From Shewanella metallivivens (GTDB lineage: Bacteria; Pseudomonadota; Gammaproteobacteria; Enterobacterales; Shewanellaceae), in contig NZ_JAQQPZ010000004.1 of the NCBI RefSeq assembly GCF_028750675.1, positions 186,001-250,000 on the forward strand: DNA of 64,000 bases, written 5' to 3'. Of the stretch, positions 27,357 to 36,088 are shown piece by piece. How positions within the stretch are numbered: position 1 is the stretch's first letter; the number at the start of each line of letters is the position of its first letter. The notes under the pieces were generated by a model. It saw only the letters and a list, made by a program, of their open reading frames with translations. It did not search any database and was not told the origin of the DNA. Both the position numbers and the translations under genes were made by a program.

Positions 27357-27728
27357 TCCTTTATGAGTAACTCAAGACTAAAATAACCAGCCTTGTTAAT
27401 GGTTTATTTAAATCAGGAATTAACGTGAGTTAAAGTAAGGTGCCTATTAATTGTTAGCAACATTGTCAACACATGTAAAACATTTTGTTACATATGGGCT
27501 TTTATCTTTAAAAATCAAACAACCTATTAACAATGCGCCAGCTAAGATTTAACATAAATCCCAGATTACATGCTTAGTCATCTTGTTTCATACACTCCAA
27601 TTGAACAAATAATTGAGATTAATTATCATTACCAATATTCCGTGGTGAGTCTACCTTTTAAAAGTACAATAAACTCACTTTTTTCAATAACTTTCAACAC
27701 AACATAGTGTAATTTGAGCGAATACAAC
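27357..27728. other. Divergent tonB-PepSY intergenic region
   Basis: 372 bases of promoter space. Apart from the Fur-like box at 27615-27633, nothing recognisable was seen. Confidence 0.4.
27615..27633. promoter_or_regulatory. Fur-like box
   Basis: Read on the minus strand, GGTAATGATAATTAATCTC matches 15 of 19 positions of the Fur consensus GATAATGATAATCATTATC. It lies about 95 bases before the PepSY gene start and 260 bases before tonB, so control of the PepSY gene is the more likely. Confidence 0.55.
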
Positions 27729-28823
27729 ATGAATATGGTTTCAATCTTAAAATGGCTTCATAACTGGATAGGCTTTGTTATTAGCATCACCATGTTAATT
27801 GTGCTAACGACAGGGGTTTATTTAGGCAGCGTAGATTTATTAAAACGCACAGACAATTTAGGGCAAACCTTTGTCCCGCTAACGATTGAACAAAAAGCCG
27901 AGACGTTAGCAACGGTATTTGAACGCTACCCTGAAATGAGCACGGTACGTTTTCCCACAGAGCATACACCTTATATTCAAGCCACTGCGCGCGGTAAAGC
28001 CATCGCATTAGACAGCGAGCTCAACGAACTTGCTAGCCGCGCTTCATTCGACCTGCCTTTTTATGAAACCGTCTTTTGGTTACATCGTAATTTTTTAATC
28101 GACAACGGCGGTAAATACATCAATGCATGGGCCTCTTTGGCTGGCGCGATTGTCACATTAATTGGGATTTATTTATGGTGGCGGGTACGTAACGGCTTTC
28201 GCTTAAAACAAACACTGCCAAAAAATACTCGTTCAAGCAGTCTGCTAAAAAGCCATATTCAGCTTGGGCTATTTATCTCAATACCTTTATTTATTTTGTG
28301 TTTAAGCGGTTTTTTAATAACCTACAATAGCTTATGGACTGGGGCGCTAAATCAAAAACCTGTTACTCAATCGTTTCCACTAAGCCAAGGCAATGATTGG
28401 TTAAGCCAGCTAAATAGTGCTCAACAAGTGTGGCCAGACGCAGAGTTAGTCTCAGTAAGTAAACCTCGTTCAAAACCGGGTAAAAAGCCGACCCCAAAAA
28501 TGCAAGGTGATGCGATTAAACCGCTAGCACAGATGTTTTCGATTCAATTTGATGAACATCCAGGCGTTTGGTTAAGAGAAGCCGATCGCATTAGCATTAA
28601 CCATACTACAGGCGTTATCGAGTCAGCATTAAAACACAGCGAAAGACCTTTATCGGGCAGGATTGCAAGCTTTGTACGCCCACTTCATGATGGGCTGAAT
28701 ATGCCGGCCAGTTATGTGGCATTGATTACATTAGTCTCATTGATTGGCACGGGCATTTTATCGTTCAGCTTGGTGACTTTTTGCCGTCGCACATTTGGTC
28801 GTAAAGCGAAAAAAGCCGCTTAA
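27729..28823 (+). CDS. PepSY-associated membrane protein (iron-linked)
   Basis: 364-residue inner-membrane protein of the PepSY/PiuB-type family, often found with iron-siderophore uptake genes and sometimes acting as ferric-siderophore reductases. About four helices are visible: residues 10-34, the segment WASLAGAIVTLIGIYLWWRV, LGLFISIPLFILCLSGFLI and a last one near the C-terminus, with histidines next to the helices (for example FWLHRNF and RPLHDG) that could bind heme. I prefer the ATG at 27729 over a TTG at 27714. A Fur-like box lies upstream. Reductase activity is inferred from the family. Confidence 0.78.
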   Translation: MNMVSILKWLHNWIGFVISITMLIVLTTGVYLGSVDLLKRTDNLGQTFVPLTIEQKAETLATVFERYPEMSTVRFPTEHTPYIQATARGKAIALDSELNELASRASFDLPFYETVFWLHRNFLIDNGGKYINAWASLAGAIVTLIGIYLWWRVRNGFRLKQTLPKNTRSSSLLKSHIQLGLFISIPLFILCLSGFLITYNSLWTGALNQKPVTQSFPLSQGNDWLSQLNSAQQVWPDAELVSVSKPRSKPGKKPTPKMQGDAIKPLAQMFSIQFDEHPGVWLREADRISINHTTGVIESALKHSERPLSGRIASFVRPLHDGLNMPASYVALITLVSLIGTGILSFSLVTFCRRTFGRKAKKAA

Positions 28824-28892
28824 CATTATTTATACCATTGCACGTGAGTAAATGATCTCTTCGCGAGAATTATTAATGCACAATGGTATTAG

Positions 28893-28922
28893 CATGCAGT
28901 GCGATAAGTCTCGCACTGCATG
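28893..28922. repeat. Perfect 12-bp hairpin between convergent genes
   Basis: CATGCAGTGCGA and TCGCACTGCATG pair perfectly around a 6-nt loop. A second inverted repeat, ATACCATTG (28832-28840) with CAATGGTAT (28881-28889), lies just upstream. Neither has a T run; they may protect transcript ends between the PepSY and thiolase genes. Confidence 0.55.
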
Positions 28923-28936
28923 ACTAAAAAGACAAA

Positions 28937-30106
28937 CTACACGCCGTATAAGGTCACAACAACGGCACCGCCCAACCCCACATTATGCTGTAATGCCAAT
29001 TTGGCGTTATCAACCTGCCTATGACCTGCTTGGCCACGTAAATGCCAGGTTAGCTCAGTACATTGCGCTAAACCGGTCGCCCCAATGGGATGGCCTTTTG
29101 ACATTAACCCGCCCGATGGCCCAATCACATAACGGCCGCCATAGGTGTTATCACCATCGGCAATAAATTGCACCGCCTCACCTTCAGGACACAGCCCTAG
29201 AGCCTCATAAGTAATCACCTCATTTGGGGTAAAGCAATCATGCAACTCAATCACATCAATATCGCGAGGGCCAATAGCTGCATCGCAATAGACTTGCTCA
29301 ACCGCTTGTTGCGTCATGGCCTTACCAACCGCATTAATAGGGTCTTGCCACGAGAGTTCGGTGTCGGTTGCCATGGCTTGTGCAAGTATTTTGACCTGAG
29401 AAGAAATACCATGCTGGCGGGCAAATGCCTCACTGCATACGATAACCGCCGCGGCGCCACAGGTTGGCGGACACGCCATTAAGCGCGTGAGGTAATTGTC
29501 GTATATCACTTTATCGTTGAGCACTTGTTGGTAAGTTAATGGCGTTGAAAACATTGAGTACGGATTATTGATGGCATGTCTGCGTGACTTTTCGGCCACC
29601 TTAGCAAAGATATCAGCGCCTACATGGTATTTGTCCATATAATGGCGGCCAGCCGCGCCAAAAGCACGTAACGCAATAGGCCCTTGTGGTGCGTTGAATT
29701 GCTGCAATACAGGATCGAGCCGTTCGAATGGACTTTCTCTGTCTTGCCAGTGTGAGCCTAACGCGCCAGGTTGCATTTCTTCAAAGCCAAATGCTAATGC
29801 ACACTCAACCTGACCCGATAACACCGCCTGGCGAGCCAAAAACAATGCGGTTGAACCACTCGAGCAATTGTTGTTCACATTAATAATCGGAATACCGTTT
29901 TGACATACATCATAAAATGCATGCTGGGCGCTGGTACTGTCACCATATATATAAGCGCCATAAGCCTGGCCAATCGCTTTAGCATGTAAACCCGCATCTG
30001 CTAATGCTAACTTAATGGCTTCAGCAGCCATCACCCGATATGGTCGCTGTTGTCCCGGTTTACAAAATGGGATCATTCCCACACCTGCCACTCTAACTGT
30101 GTTCAT
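28937..30106 (-). CDS. Thiolase-family protein (SCP-x/lipid-transfer type)
   Basis: 389-residue thiolase of the SCP-x-like type. The nucleophile cysteine is in NVNNNCSSGSTAL (about residue 82). C-terminal catalytic features are HDCF and GGLMSKGHPIGATG. Such enzymes cleave or form acyl-CoA bonds in the breakdown of branched or steroid-like chains. It has no adjacent acyl-CoA genes, so the pathway is not indicated. The gene is monocistronic, convergent with the PepSY gene and divergent from the ammonium transporter. Confidence 0.82.
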   Translation of the reverse strand: MNTVRVAGVGMIPFCKPGQQRPYRVMAAEAIKLALADAGLHAKAIGQAYGAYIYGDSTSAQHAFYDVCQNGIPIINVNNNCSSGSTALFLARQAVLSGQVECALAFGFEEMQPGALGSHWQDRESPFERLDPVLQQFNAPQGPIALRAFGAAGRHYMDKYHVGADIFAKVAEKSRRHAINNPYSMFSTPLTYQQVLNDKVIYDNYLTRLMACPPTCGAAAVIVCSEAFARQHGISSQVKILAQAMATDTELSWQDPINAVGKAMTQQAVEQVYCDAAIGPRDIDVIELHDCFTPNEVITYEALGLCPEGEAVQFIADGDNTYGGRYVIGPSGGLMSKGHPIGATGLAQCTELTWHLRGQAGHRQVDNAKLALQHNVGLGGAVVVTLYGV

Positions 30107-30465
30107 ACCACTCCCGTTATGACAGTTTTTAACGTTAGTCTTTCATGCTAAGTACAGAATACTCGATACGTTTATAAAGTAAAAAAAATGTTAACATTCA
30201 CCGTTAGCAGCGCACCACATTGAAACATTGATGCACCAAAATTGAACCATAACCGCAAAGCCACTAGCTTACCCTGCCGATTTTACCTCTTTAAATGCTG
30301 TTTAAGCGCACCATCTCTGATCGTTATCATTATCATTTCAGCAACATATTCAGACATTTGCACCATTCAAGGTCAACAAACGTTAAATACCTCCGCGTTT
30401 TAGGAATGACTTTTGCTTTATAAAAGCATGAATTTCAACAGAGAAATGTTTTTTTGGGAACTGAA
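30107..30465. other. Divergent thiolase-amt intergenic region
   Basis: 359 bases of promoter space with one Fur-like sequence (30316-30334). No sigma-54 type GG-N10-GC element was noticed before the ammonium transporter. No gene seen. Confidence 0.35.
30316..30334. promoter_or_regulatory. Fur-like sequence
   Basis: On the minus strand the first 11 positions match the Fur consensus exactly (GATAATGATAA) and 14 of 19 match overall. Its location between a thiolase and an ammonium transporter is unexpected for Fur. Confidence 0.35.
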
Positions 30466-31668
30466 ATGAACAATATTAGTGATGCTATTGGGGTTATTGC
30501 ACAAAGTGCGGACACGGTATTTATCTTACTTGGTGCAATCATGGTTTTGGCCATGCACGCTGGCTTTGCATTTTTAGAAGTCGGTACTGTAAGACACAAA
30601 AACCAGGTGAATGCCTTGGTTAAAATTCTAACGGACTTTGCTTTTTCGGCCATTGCCTACTTTGTCATTGGATATCAAATCGCATACGGAAGCCACTTTT
30701 TTGTGAGTGCTGAAACGCTTGGGGCAGATAACGGCTATCAGTTAGTTAAGTTCTTCTTTCTATTAACCTTCGCAGCTGCGATCCCAGCCATTGTTTCGGG
30801 CGGCATTGCCGAGCGCGGCAGTTTTAGACCCTTCTTGTTTGCCTCGGCCATGATTGTGGCTTTTGTATACCCGTTATTTGAAGGCATTATCTGGAACGGC
30901 AATTATGGCTTTCAAACTTGGTTAGAAAACCAATTTGGCGCACAATTTCATGACTTTGCCGGTTCTGTGGTAGTACATGCTATGGGAGGGTGGCTTGCAT
31001 TTGTGGCCATTTATTTACTTGGTGCTCGTCGTGGTCGTAAACCGGGTATTGCATTTGCACCGTCTAACATTCCCTTCTTGGCGCTAGGCTCATGGGTGCT
31101 GATTGTGGGCTGGTTTGGCTTTAATGTGATGTCAGCACAAACACTTGATGGTATTAGTGGCTTAGTGGCAGTCAATAGTTTAATGGCCATGGTTGGCGGC
31201 ACGGTTATCGCGCTAATTGTGGGTAAAAACGACCCAGGATTTATTCATAACGGGCCGTTAGCAGGATTAGTTGCTGTTTGTGCAGGCTCTGACTTAATGC
31301 ACCCTGTCGGCGCATTTATTGTAGGCGGTATCGCGGGCGGTTTATTTGTGTGGGTGTACACTAAATTACAACGCAGCAGTAAAATAGATGACGTACTCGG
31401 TGTATGGCCGCTTCACGGTTTATGTGGCGTGTGGGGCGGTATTGCGGCAGGTATTTTTGGCCAGCAAGCATTGGGCGGCCTTGGCGGGGTAAGCTTAATG
31501 TCTCAATTAGTCGGTAGTGTTGCAGGTGTTGTCGTCGCATTAATGGGCGGTCTCATCGTTTACGGCATTGTAAATAAAATCTCAAGCTTACGTTTAAGCC
31601 AGGAACATGAGTTTATTGGCGCTGACTTAGCCATTCATAAAATTGGCTCAACTAACTCAGACAAGTAA
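30466..31668 (+). CDS. amt: Ammonium transporter (Amt family)
   Basis: 400-residue channel protein of the Amt/Mep/Rh family, which moves ammonium or ammonia across the inner membrane as a trimer. Eleven or so helices are visible. Family features include MLAMHAGFAFLEVGTVRHKN near residue 35 and GDLMHPVGAF-type sequence (here GSDLMHPVGAFIVG) carrying a pore histidine, with the second pore histidine in WPLHGLCGVWGG. I start at the ATG at 30466, which has GGGA about eight bases upstream, rather than a TTG 12 bases earlier. No glnK/glnB is adjacent, which is less common for Amt genes. A strong terminator follows. Confidence 0.9.
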   Translation: MNNISDAIGVIAQSADTVFILLGAIMVLAMHAGFAFLEVGTVRHKNQVNALVKILTDFAFSAIAYFVIGYQIAYGSHFFVSAETLGADNGYQLVKFFFLLTFAAAIPAIVSGGIAERGSFRPFLFASAMIVAFVYPLFEGIIWNGNYGFQTWLENQFGAQFHDFAGSVVVHAMGGWLAFVAIYLLGARRGRKPGIAFAPSNIPFLALGSWVLIVGWFGFNVMSAQTLDGISGLVAVNSLMAMVGGTVIALIVGKNDPGFIHNGPLAGLVAVCAGSDLMHPVGAFIVGGIAGGLFVWVYTKLQRSSKIDDVLGVWPLHGLCGVWGGIAAGIFGQQALGGLGGVSLMSQLVGSVAGVVVALMGGLIVYGIVNKISSLRLSQEHEFIGADLAIHKIGSTNSDK

Positions 31669-31683
31669 CTCAAATCAACGAGT

Positions 31684-31715
31684 AAAAAAGGCAGAATCAG
31701 TATTCTGCCTTTTTT
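31684..31715 (+). terminator. Terminator after amt
   Basis: AAAAAAGGCAGAAT and ATTCTGCCTTTTTT pair around a 4-nt loop. The same hairpin core recurs at 35625-35654. Confidence 0.85.
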
Positions 31716-32004
31716 ACGCCTCACCTTAAGCAATTCGAACCCTCCACAATCACCGACATAAAGCCCTCTGCTAAAAGACAATAAATCAATAACATTAAGC
31801 CTTTGTCACAGCAGCTAAATACCCCAAAAAACCATCCGTTATTGAACCAGACGCCAGTACCTTTAACCGCAATAATAATATCTGGCTTAAAGCGCAAATT
31901 TTCATTGCAAAGAATTTGGCCAAACCCTAGTATACACAACAAAAATCATACAATTAATTTACATTCTAAGAATGTATTTTCACAACATTGTGCAAGGATG
32001 AAAA
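31716..32004. other. Intergenic region before the FG-GAP lipoprotein
   Basis: AT-rich; nothing recognisable besides an AAGGAT ribosome site for the following gene. Confidence 0.4.
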
Positions 32005-35000
32005 ATGTTAACGAAAACCCGCTCCTCGCTCGCATTTGCGATTTTATTTTCTCTTTCGGCTTGTGGTGGTGGCGGAGACTCTTCTGACACATCCAGTGAA
32101 ACGCCCGATTATCCAGCTGGCACCAGCTCACAGTCTGATATTATTAAAAACGCCAATAACTATAATGCTATTGAGTTAGAGAACGCGGCATCGCAATTAG
32201 TCAGCGCGCGCTACACTGGCAGTAAATCATTGACGACATTAACCCTCGCAAATACCCAACATGTGTTTAAAAAAGTGGTTATTGGAGAAGGCGTTTTACT
32301 GCCTAACTTACATTTAGAAGAACTTGATTATAATGTAACCAACTCTGGAAAAGTGGATTTTACTGCCCAATGTTCGACCTCTGGCAGTATCAAATTTAAA
32401 GGCCAATTAAGCAGTCAATTTACCGGAAACCTTGCCGTAAGTTACAATAATTGTAGCGACGGCTATAGCAATAATGTCAACGGTAATATGGCCTTTTCGC
32501 TAAAAACTAACACAGACAGCCAATATAATTTTAGCTTTAACTTTGATAATTTATCTTGGAAAGAAGGTAGTCTCACAACATCGCTCACTGGCAGCTATGG
32601 AATTAATAGCCAAGAAACCCCCAATACAGATCAATTCAGCAACAGCATCAAAACCAATCTTCTTTATACTTACTCAGGCCAAACACAAGCACTTTTTCAG
32701 GTAACTCAAACTCAATCCTATCAAAACAACCAGTTTAATTGGATCATTTCAGGGGCTTATTTTCATAGCACCTTAGGTCAATTCAACATATCGACCAATG
32801 CTTTAGATGGAAATTTAGAACAAGGAAAGATCATCGTTAAGGGCACCAATTCGTCTACGCTAGCGTTTTTAAATGGCCCGGTAAAATATACCCAAGATAC
32901 AGACAATAATGGCATTGATGATGTAGGTACTTACTTTGCATCTGTTAATGACTTAATCACCAATAATTTATCAAATAAACCGCTTGTTGATGTGGCTAAG
33001 ATGTCATTACCGCCAGAAGTTTATGCGCCAAGCGGTAATAATTATCAGTTATATACAACAACACCACTGACTGTGTCACCAGGGCATTATTTCGATCCAG
33101 ATAACAGTCTTGATCAACTCACTGTCAGTTACCGCTGGTATATTAATGGCCAGCTAGTCAGCGGGCAAACCAATTACATTCTGCCAGCTCACATTGCAGT
33201 TTATGGGGATGAAGTTAAAGTGGCAATGGTTGTTTCCGACGGTATTAATACTGTTGAGAGTGATTACTTTTTCTTTACCATTAACGACTCACCCGCACAA
33301 TTTAATGCCGTTAACCTACCTAACCACATACAATCTGGCCAAACTGTGCAATTTAGTGCATTGCTCACTGACCCAGACAATATTGATCCGGCTAAAATTG
33401 GCTCGTTAATTTCAGGGCCTAGTGGCGCGACCATTGACAGCCAGGGACTTGTTACTTGGTCAGTCGGAAATGACTATCTTTTCCCCTTACAAAGTGTCGA
33501 CTTTGTTTTTGCTCTTACCGATGCCAATGGCAATATCCTCGAATCGGCATCGGTTTCACTCGATGTAAACGCAGATAAACCTTTACCATTAACTCGCTCA
33601 GGCATTGAAGTCCCTCGTAACGAAAAATCAATGTGGGTGGGAGATTTTGATGGTGACGGTAGCAATGAGCTGGTGTCGACTGATAATAATAACAGGGTGT
33701 TTATTTTAACCGAACAAAATGGCAGTTACGTACAAACCTGGTTTTATCCATTTAAATTAGCCACTAAAGGTACCATACAACAGGTGTTGGTTTTTGATAC
33801 CAACAAAGATAATCGTGATGATATTGTGCTGATTACAACACACGGTATTAGCGTGATTAACGATCTCAATGCGTTGTCATACGAACTATTCTCAACTGAG
33901 GATACGATTTTCAGCGCAGCAATCGATGATATTGATAGTGACGGAATCCCAGAAATCGCTTATTTGCATGCGCGAGGGGTAAATAATTATGAGACGGAAT
34001 CTCTACTCAGTGTTATCAGCATGTCTGCGCCATCTGATGTATTATTTTCGGTCAACATTGATGCTCAGAAAGTCATTTTTGCAAATGTTGATCTGCAACC
34101 TGGTCTTGAACTTATTACCAATAGCGGTTTGGTTTATGATACTCAAACTTGGCAAAACAAGTGGGCTAACAGTACACCATTCGGAGATCGAGTCCTGACT
34201 ACCGGTGATTACAACGGCGATGGCGTTAATGAGATTGCCGGGGGGAATTACTGGTCAACGGTCAGTATTTACTCTGCTGTCAATAAATCGCAATTAGCCA
34301 CCGTTGAAGTATCTAATACTTGTTCAATCAATACCATGAATTTAGATAATGACGCCGCCGACGAATTAGTGGTGGGAGAATGTCAGTCTGGAGAAGTGCA
34401 TGCTTATAAGTTAACAAGTAATGAGCTATCACAAATATGGTCTCAATATACTCCACACTCTAGCGTAAGCGCGTTAACTGTCGGCGACTCTGATAATGAT
34501 GGTGAAGACGAACTTCATTGGGGCGTTGATACAATGACCACTGCCGAAGATCGTTTGCTTGTGGCTGATATTGGTATCAATACCATCGACATTAAACAAA
34601 ACCCGTCTACCGTTCAATTAGATTCTTTTAGCAGTGCAGGTTGGTCAACTATCACTGATAATGATGAAAAAGCCGTATTCTTTGTACCGCAAACCGCAAA
34701 CGGCTATCAAGGCAGTCGAATCCTGACAATGGCAGCTGATGGATCTTACCAATTAAGTGAGCAAATATCCTCAAACTGGGATAGGAGCTTCCATGCCGTC
34801 ACCACTGATTATAACCACGACGGCTTTGGCGATTTACTACTGCCAACAACAGAGTATTACGACGGAGGGATGGGTGTCATGCAGTTATTTGACTATAGCT
34901 TCCACTGGCAATCTACCACCAGCAGTCAATCTGATATTGGCGCGATTAAGGCATTTGATATTAACCAAGATGGTTTTGAAGATGCCATTTATGCCGACGG

Positions 35001-35595
35001 CAAGACACTCAAAATCGTTAATATTGACGACCAAAGCCTAATTGCCCAATACAGTTTTGAAAGCAATATTACCGACTTTGTCATCAATGAAAAAACCGTG
35101 ATTGTGGCCCGAAATAATACCGTAAGCCTACTAACACTAAACACGAGTTCACTGTCAGAGCAATCGTTTATAAATCAAAACTGCCAGTATTTGACGTTAA
35201 TAAACCTAGATAGCGATACACAACAAGAACTGATGTGTATTAACACTGATCATTATGAAAATAACAGCAATATCTATACATACGAAATAGCCAACTTAAC
35301 CCTTGTTGAAAAAGACACTAGAGCCATCAAGCGTTCAATTTTTGGCATTGCTATCGATGAGACCACCAGCAGTAACCAAGGCTATTTTGTCGCAGTTCAA
35401 GTCGGGCAAGCATACTTCAGCGAAGAAGACACAGATTATCATATTGAAAAACACGATGTTAACAGCAATGTTATTTGGAGAAGTCCAAGTTTAATTGGTG
35501 AGCCATCTGAACAAGGGCTTAAAGCACGTTACTCTTCTGCGAAGGGATTACAGCTGATGTTGTCGACAAACAAAGCAATGTACCTTATTCATTAA
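32005..35595 (+). CDS. Large FG-GAP/VCBS-repeat lipoprotein
   Basis: 1196-residue exported lipoprotein: the signal ends at LSAC, followed by a Gly/Ser/Asp-rich linker, so it is anchored to the outer membrane. After an N-terminal part without recognised family (about 30-400) and a cadherin/PKD-like stretch (about 340-530), the C-terminal half carries at least eight calcium-loop FG-GAP/VCBS-type repeats, such as GDFDGDGSNE, DIDSDGIPE, GDYNGDGVNE, GDSDNDGEDE and DYNHDGFGD, which should fold into a beta-propeller. Such proteins act in surface adhesion or polymer binding. It is a single gene with a terminator after it. Specific function unknown. Confidence 0.8.
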   Translation: MLTKTRSSLAFAILFSLSACGGGGDSSDTSSETPDYPAGTSSQSDIIKNANNYNAIELENAASQLVSARYTGSKSLTTLTLANTQHVFKKVVIGEGVLLPNLHLEELDYNVTNSGKVDFTAQCSTSGSIKFKGQLSSQFTGNLAVSYNNCSDGYSNNVNGNMAFSLKTNTDSQYNFSFNFDNLSWKEGSLTTSLTGSYGINSQETPNTDQFSNSIKTNLLYTYSGQTQALFQVTQTQSYQNNQFNWIISGAYFHSTLGQFNISTNALDGNLEQGKIIVKGTNSSTLAFLNGPVKYTQDTDNNGIDDVGTYFASVNDLITNNLSNKPLVDVAKMSLPPEVYAPSGNNYQLYTTTPLTVSPGHYFDPDNSLDQLTVSYRWYINGQLVSGQTNYILPAHIAVYGDEVKVAMVVSDGINTVESDYFFFTINDSPAQFNAVNLPNHIQSGQTVQFSALLTDPDNIDPAKIGSLISGPSGATIDSQGLVTWSVGNDYLFPLQSVDFVFALTDANGNILESASVSLDVNADKPLPLTRSGIEVPRNEKSMWVGDFDGDGSNELVSTDNNNRVFILTEQNGSYVQTWFYPFKLATKGTIQQVLVFDTNKDNRDDIVLITTHGISVINDLNALSYELFSTEDTIFSAAIDDIDSDGIPEIAYLHARGVNNYETESLLSVISMSAPSDVLFSVNIDAQKVIFANVDLQPGLELITNSGLVYDTQTWQNKWANSTPFGDRVLTTGDYNGDGVNEIAGGNYWSTVSIYSAVNKSQLATVEVSNTCSINTMNLDNDAADELVVGECQSGEVHAYKLTSNELSQIWSQYTPHSSVSALTVGDSDNDGEDELHWGVDTMTTAEDRLLVADIGINTIDIKQNPSTVQLDSFSSAGWSTITDNDEKAVFFVPQTANGYQGSRILTMAADGSYQLSEQISSNWDRSFHAVTTDYNHDGFGDLLLPTTEYYDGGMGVMQLFDYSFHWQSTTSSQSDIGAIKAFDINQDGFEDAIYADGKTLKIVNIDDQSLIAQYSFESNITDFVINEKTVIVARNNTVSLLTLNTSSLSEQSFINQNCQYLTLINLDSDTQQELMCINTDHYENNSNIYTYEIANLTLVEKDTRAIKRSIFGIAIDETTSSNQGYFVAVQVGQAYFSEEDTDYHIEKHDVNSNVIWRSPSLIGEPSEQGLKARYSSAKGLQLMLSTNKAMYLIH

Positions 35596-35624
35596 TCCTA
35601 GGACAATGCAGCATCAAAACCATT

Positions 35625-35654
35625 AAAAAGGCAGAATCGTTATTCTGCCTTTTT
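35625..35654 (+). terminator. Terminator after the FG-GAP lipoprotein
   Basis: AAAAAGGCAGAAT pairs with ATTCTGCCTTTTT with a 4-nt loop and a T run. Confidence 0.85.
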
Positions 35655-35693
35655 TTGTTTAAACGGTATTCGTCTTGATTAAACCCGGGGAGA

Positions 35694-35942
35694 TCAGTGC
35701 TTAGGCTTAACCCCATTTTTAACCATATCTTGACCCGCTTCGAAAATTTCCGGCGTTACCCAGCGGCCAAGTAAAAGCTTATGGTTATCACCAAATACCG
35801 CAACAAAATGACGACCATCAGCATTACTGGTGGCCATACCTACGCCAGCCACACCTTCTAAACCTAAACCGCCCTTTTCAACTAACACCAAAAAACGTTC
35901 TAAATCGGCTAAATTATCAATCACTTCATTTTCAATATTCAT
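35694..35942 (-). CDS. Small conserved-looking protein of unknown function
   Basis: 82-residue soluble protein, starting at the ATG at 35942 (MNIENEVIDNL) with TTTAGGAACG upstream; an earlier frame start adds 9 residues. It contains a glycine-rich middle (KGGLGLEGVAGVG) and no signal or membrane segment. I do not recognise a family. It is convergent with the FG-GAP gene and 148 bases downstream of another uncharacterised secreted gene on the same strand. Confidence 0.6.
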   Translation of the reverse strand: MNIENEVIDNLADLERFLVLVEKGGLGLEGVAGVGMATSNADGRHFVAVFGDNHKLLLGRWVTPEIFEAGQDMVKNGVKPKH

Positions 35943-36088
35943 TTGCGTTCCTAAAGACCTTTTGTACAATCTTGCACAATCTCAACTAAAAATGGGGATT
36001 ACTTTAACGCATTAACTCGTAATAATCTTCACTTTATCCGTGGCAGCTTCACCCTTAACGTCACTTTTCTCTTTCATGATTATCTAGG

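Noticed and set aside
31721..32131. Frames on both strands between amt and the FG-GAP lipoprotein
   Set aside because: No ribosome site or conserved pattern; they overlap the promoter and start of the lipoprotein gene.
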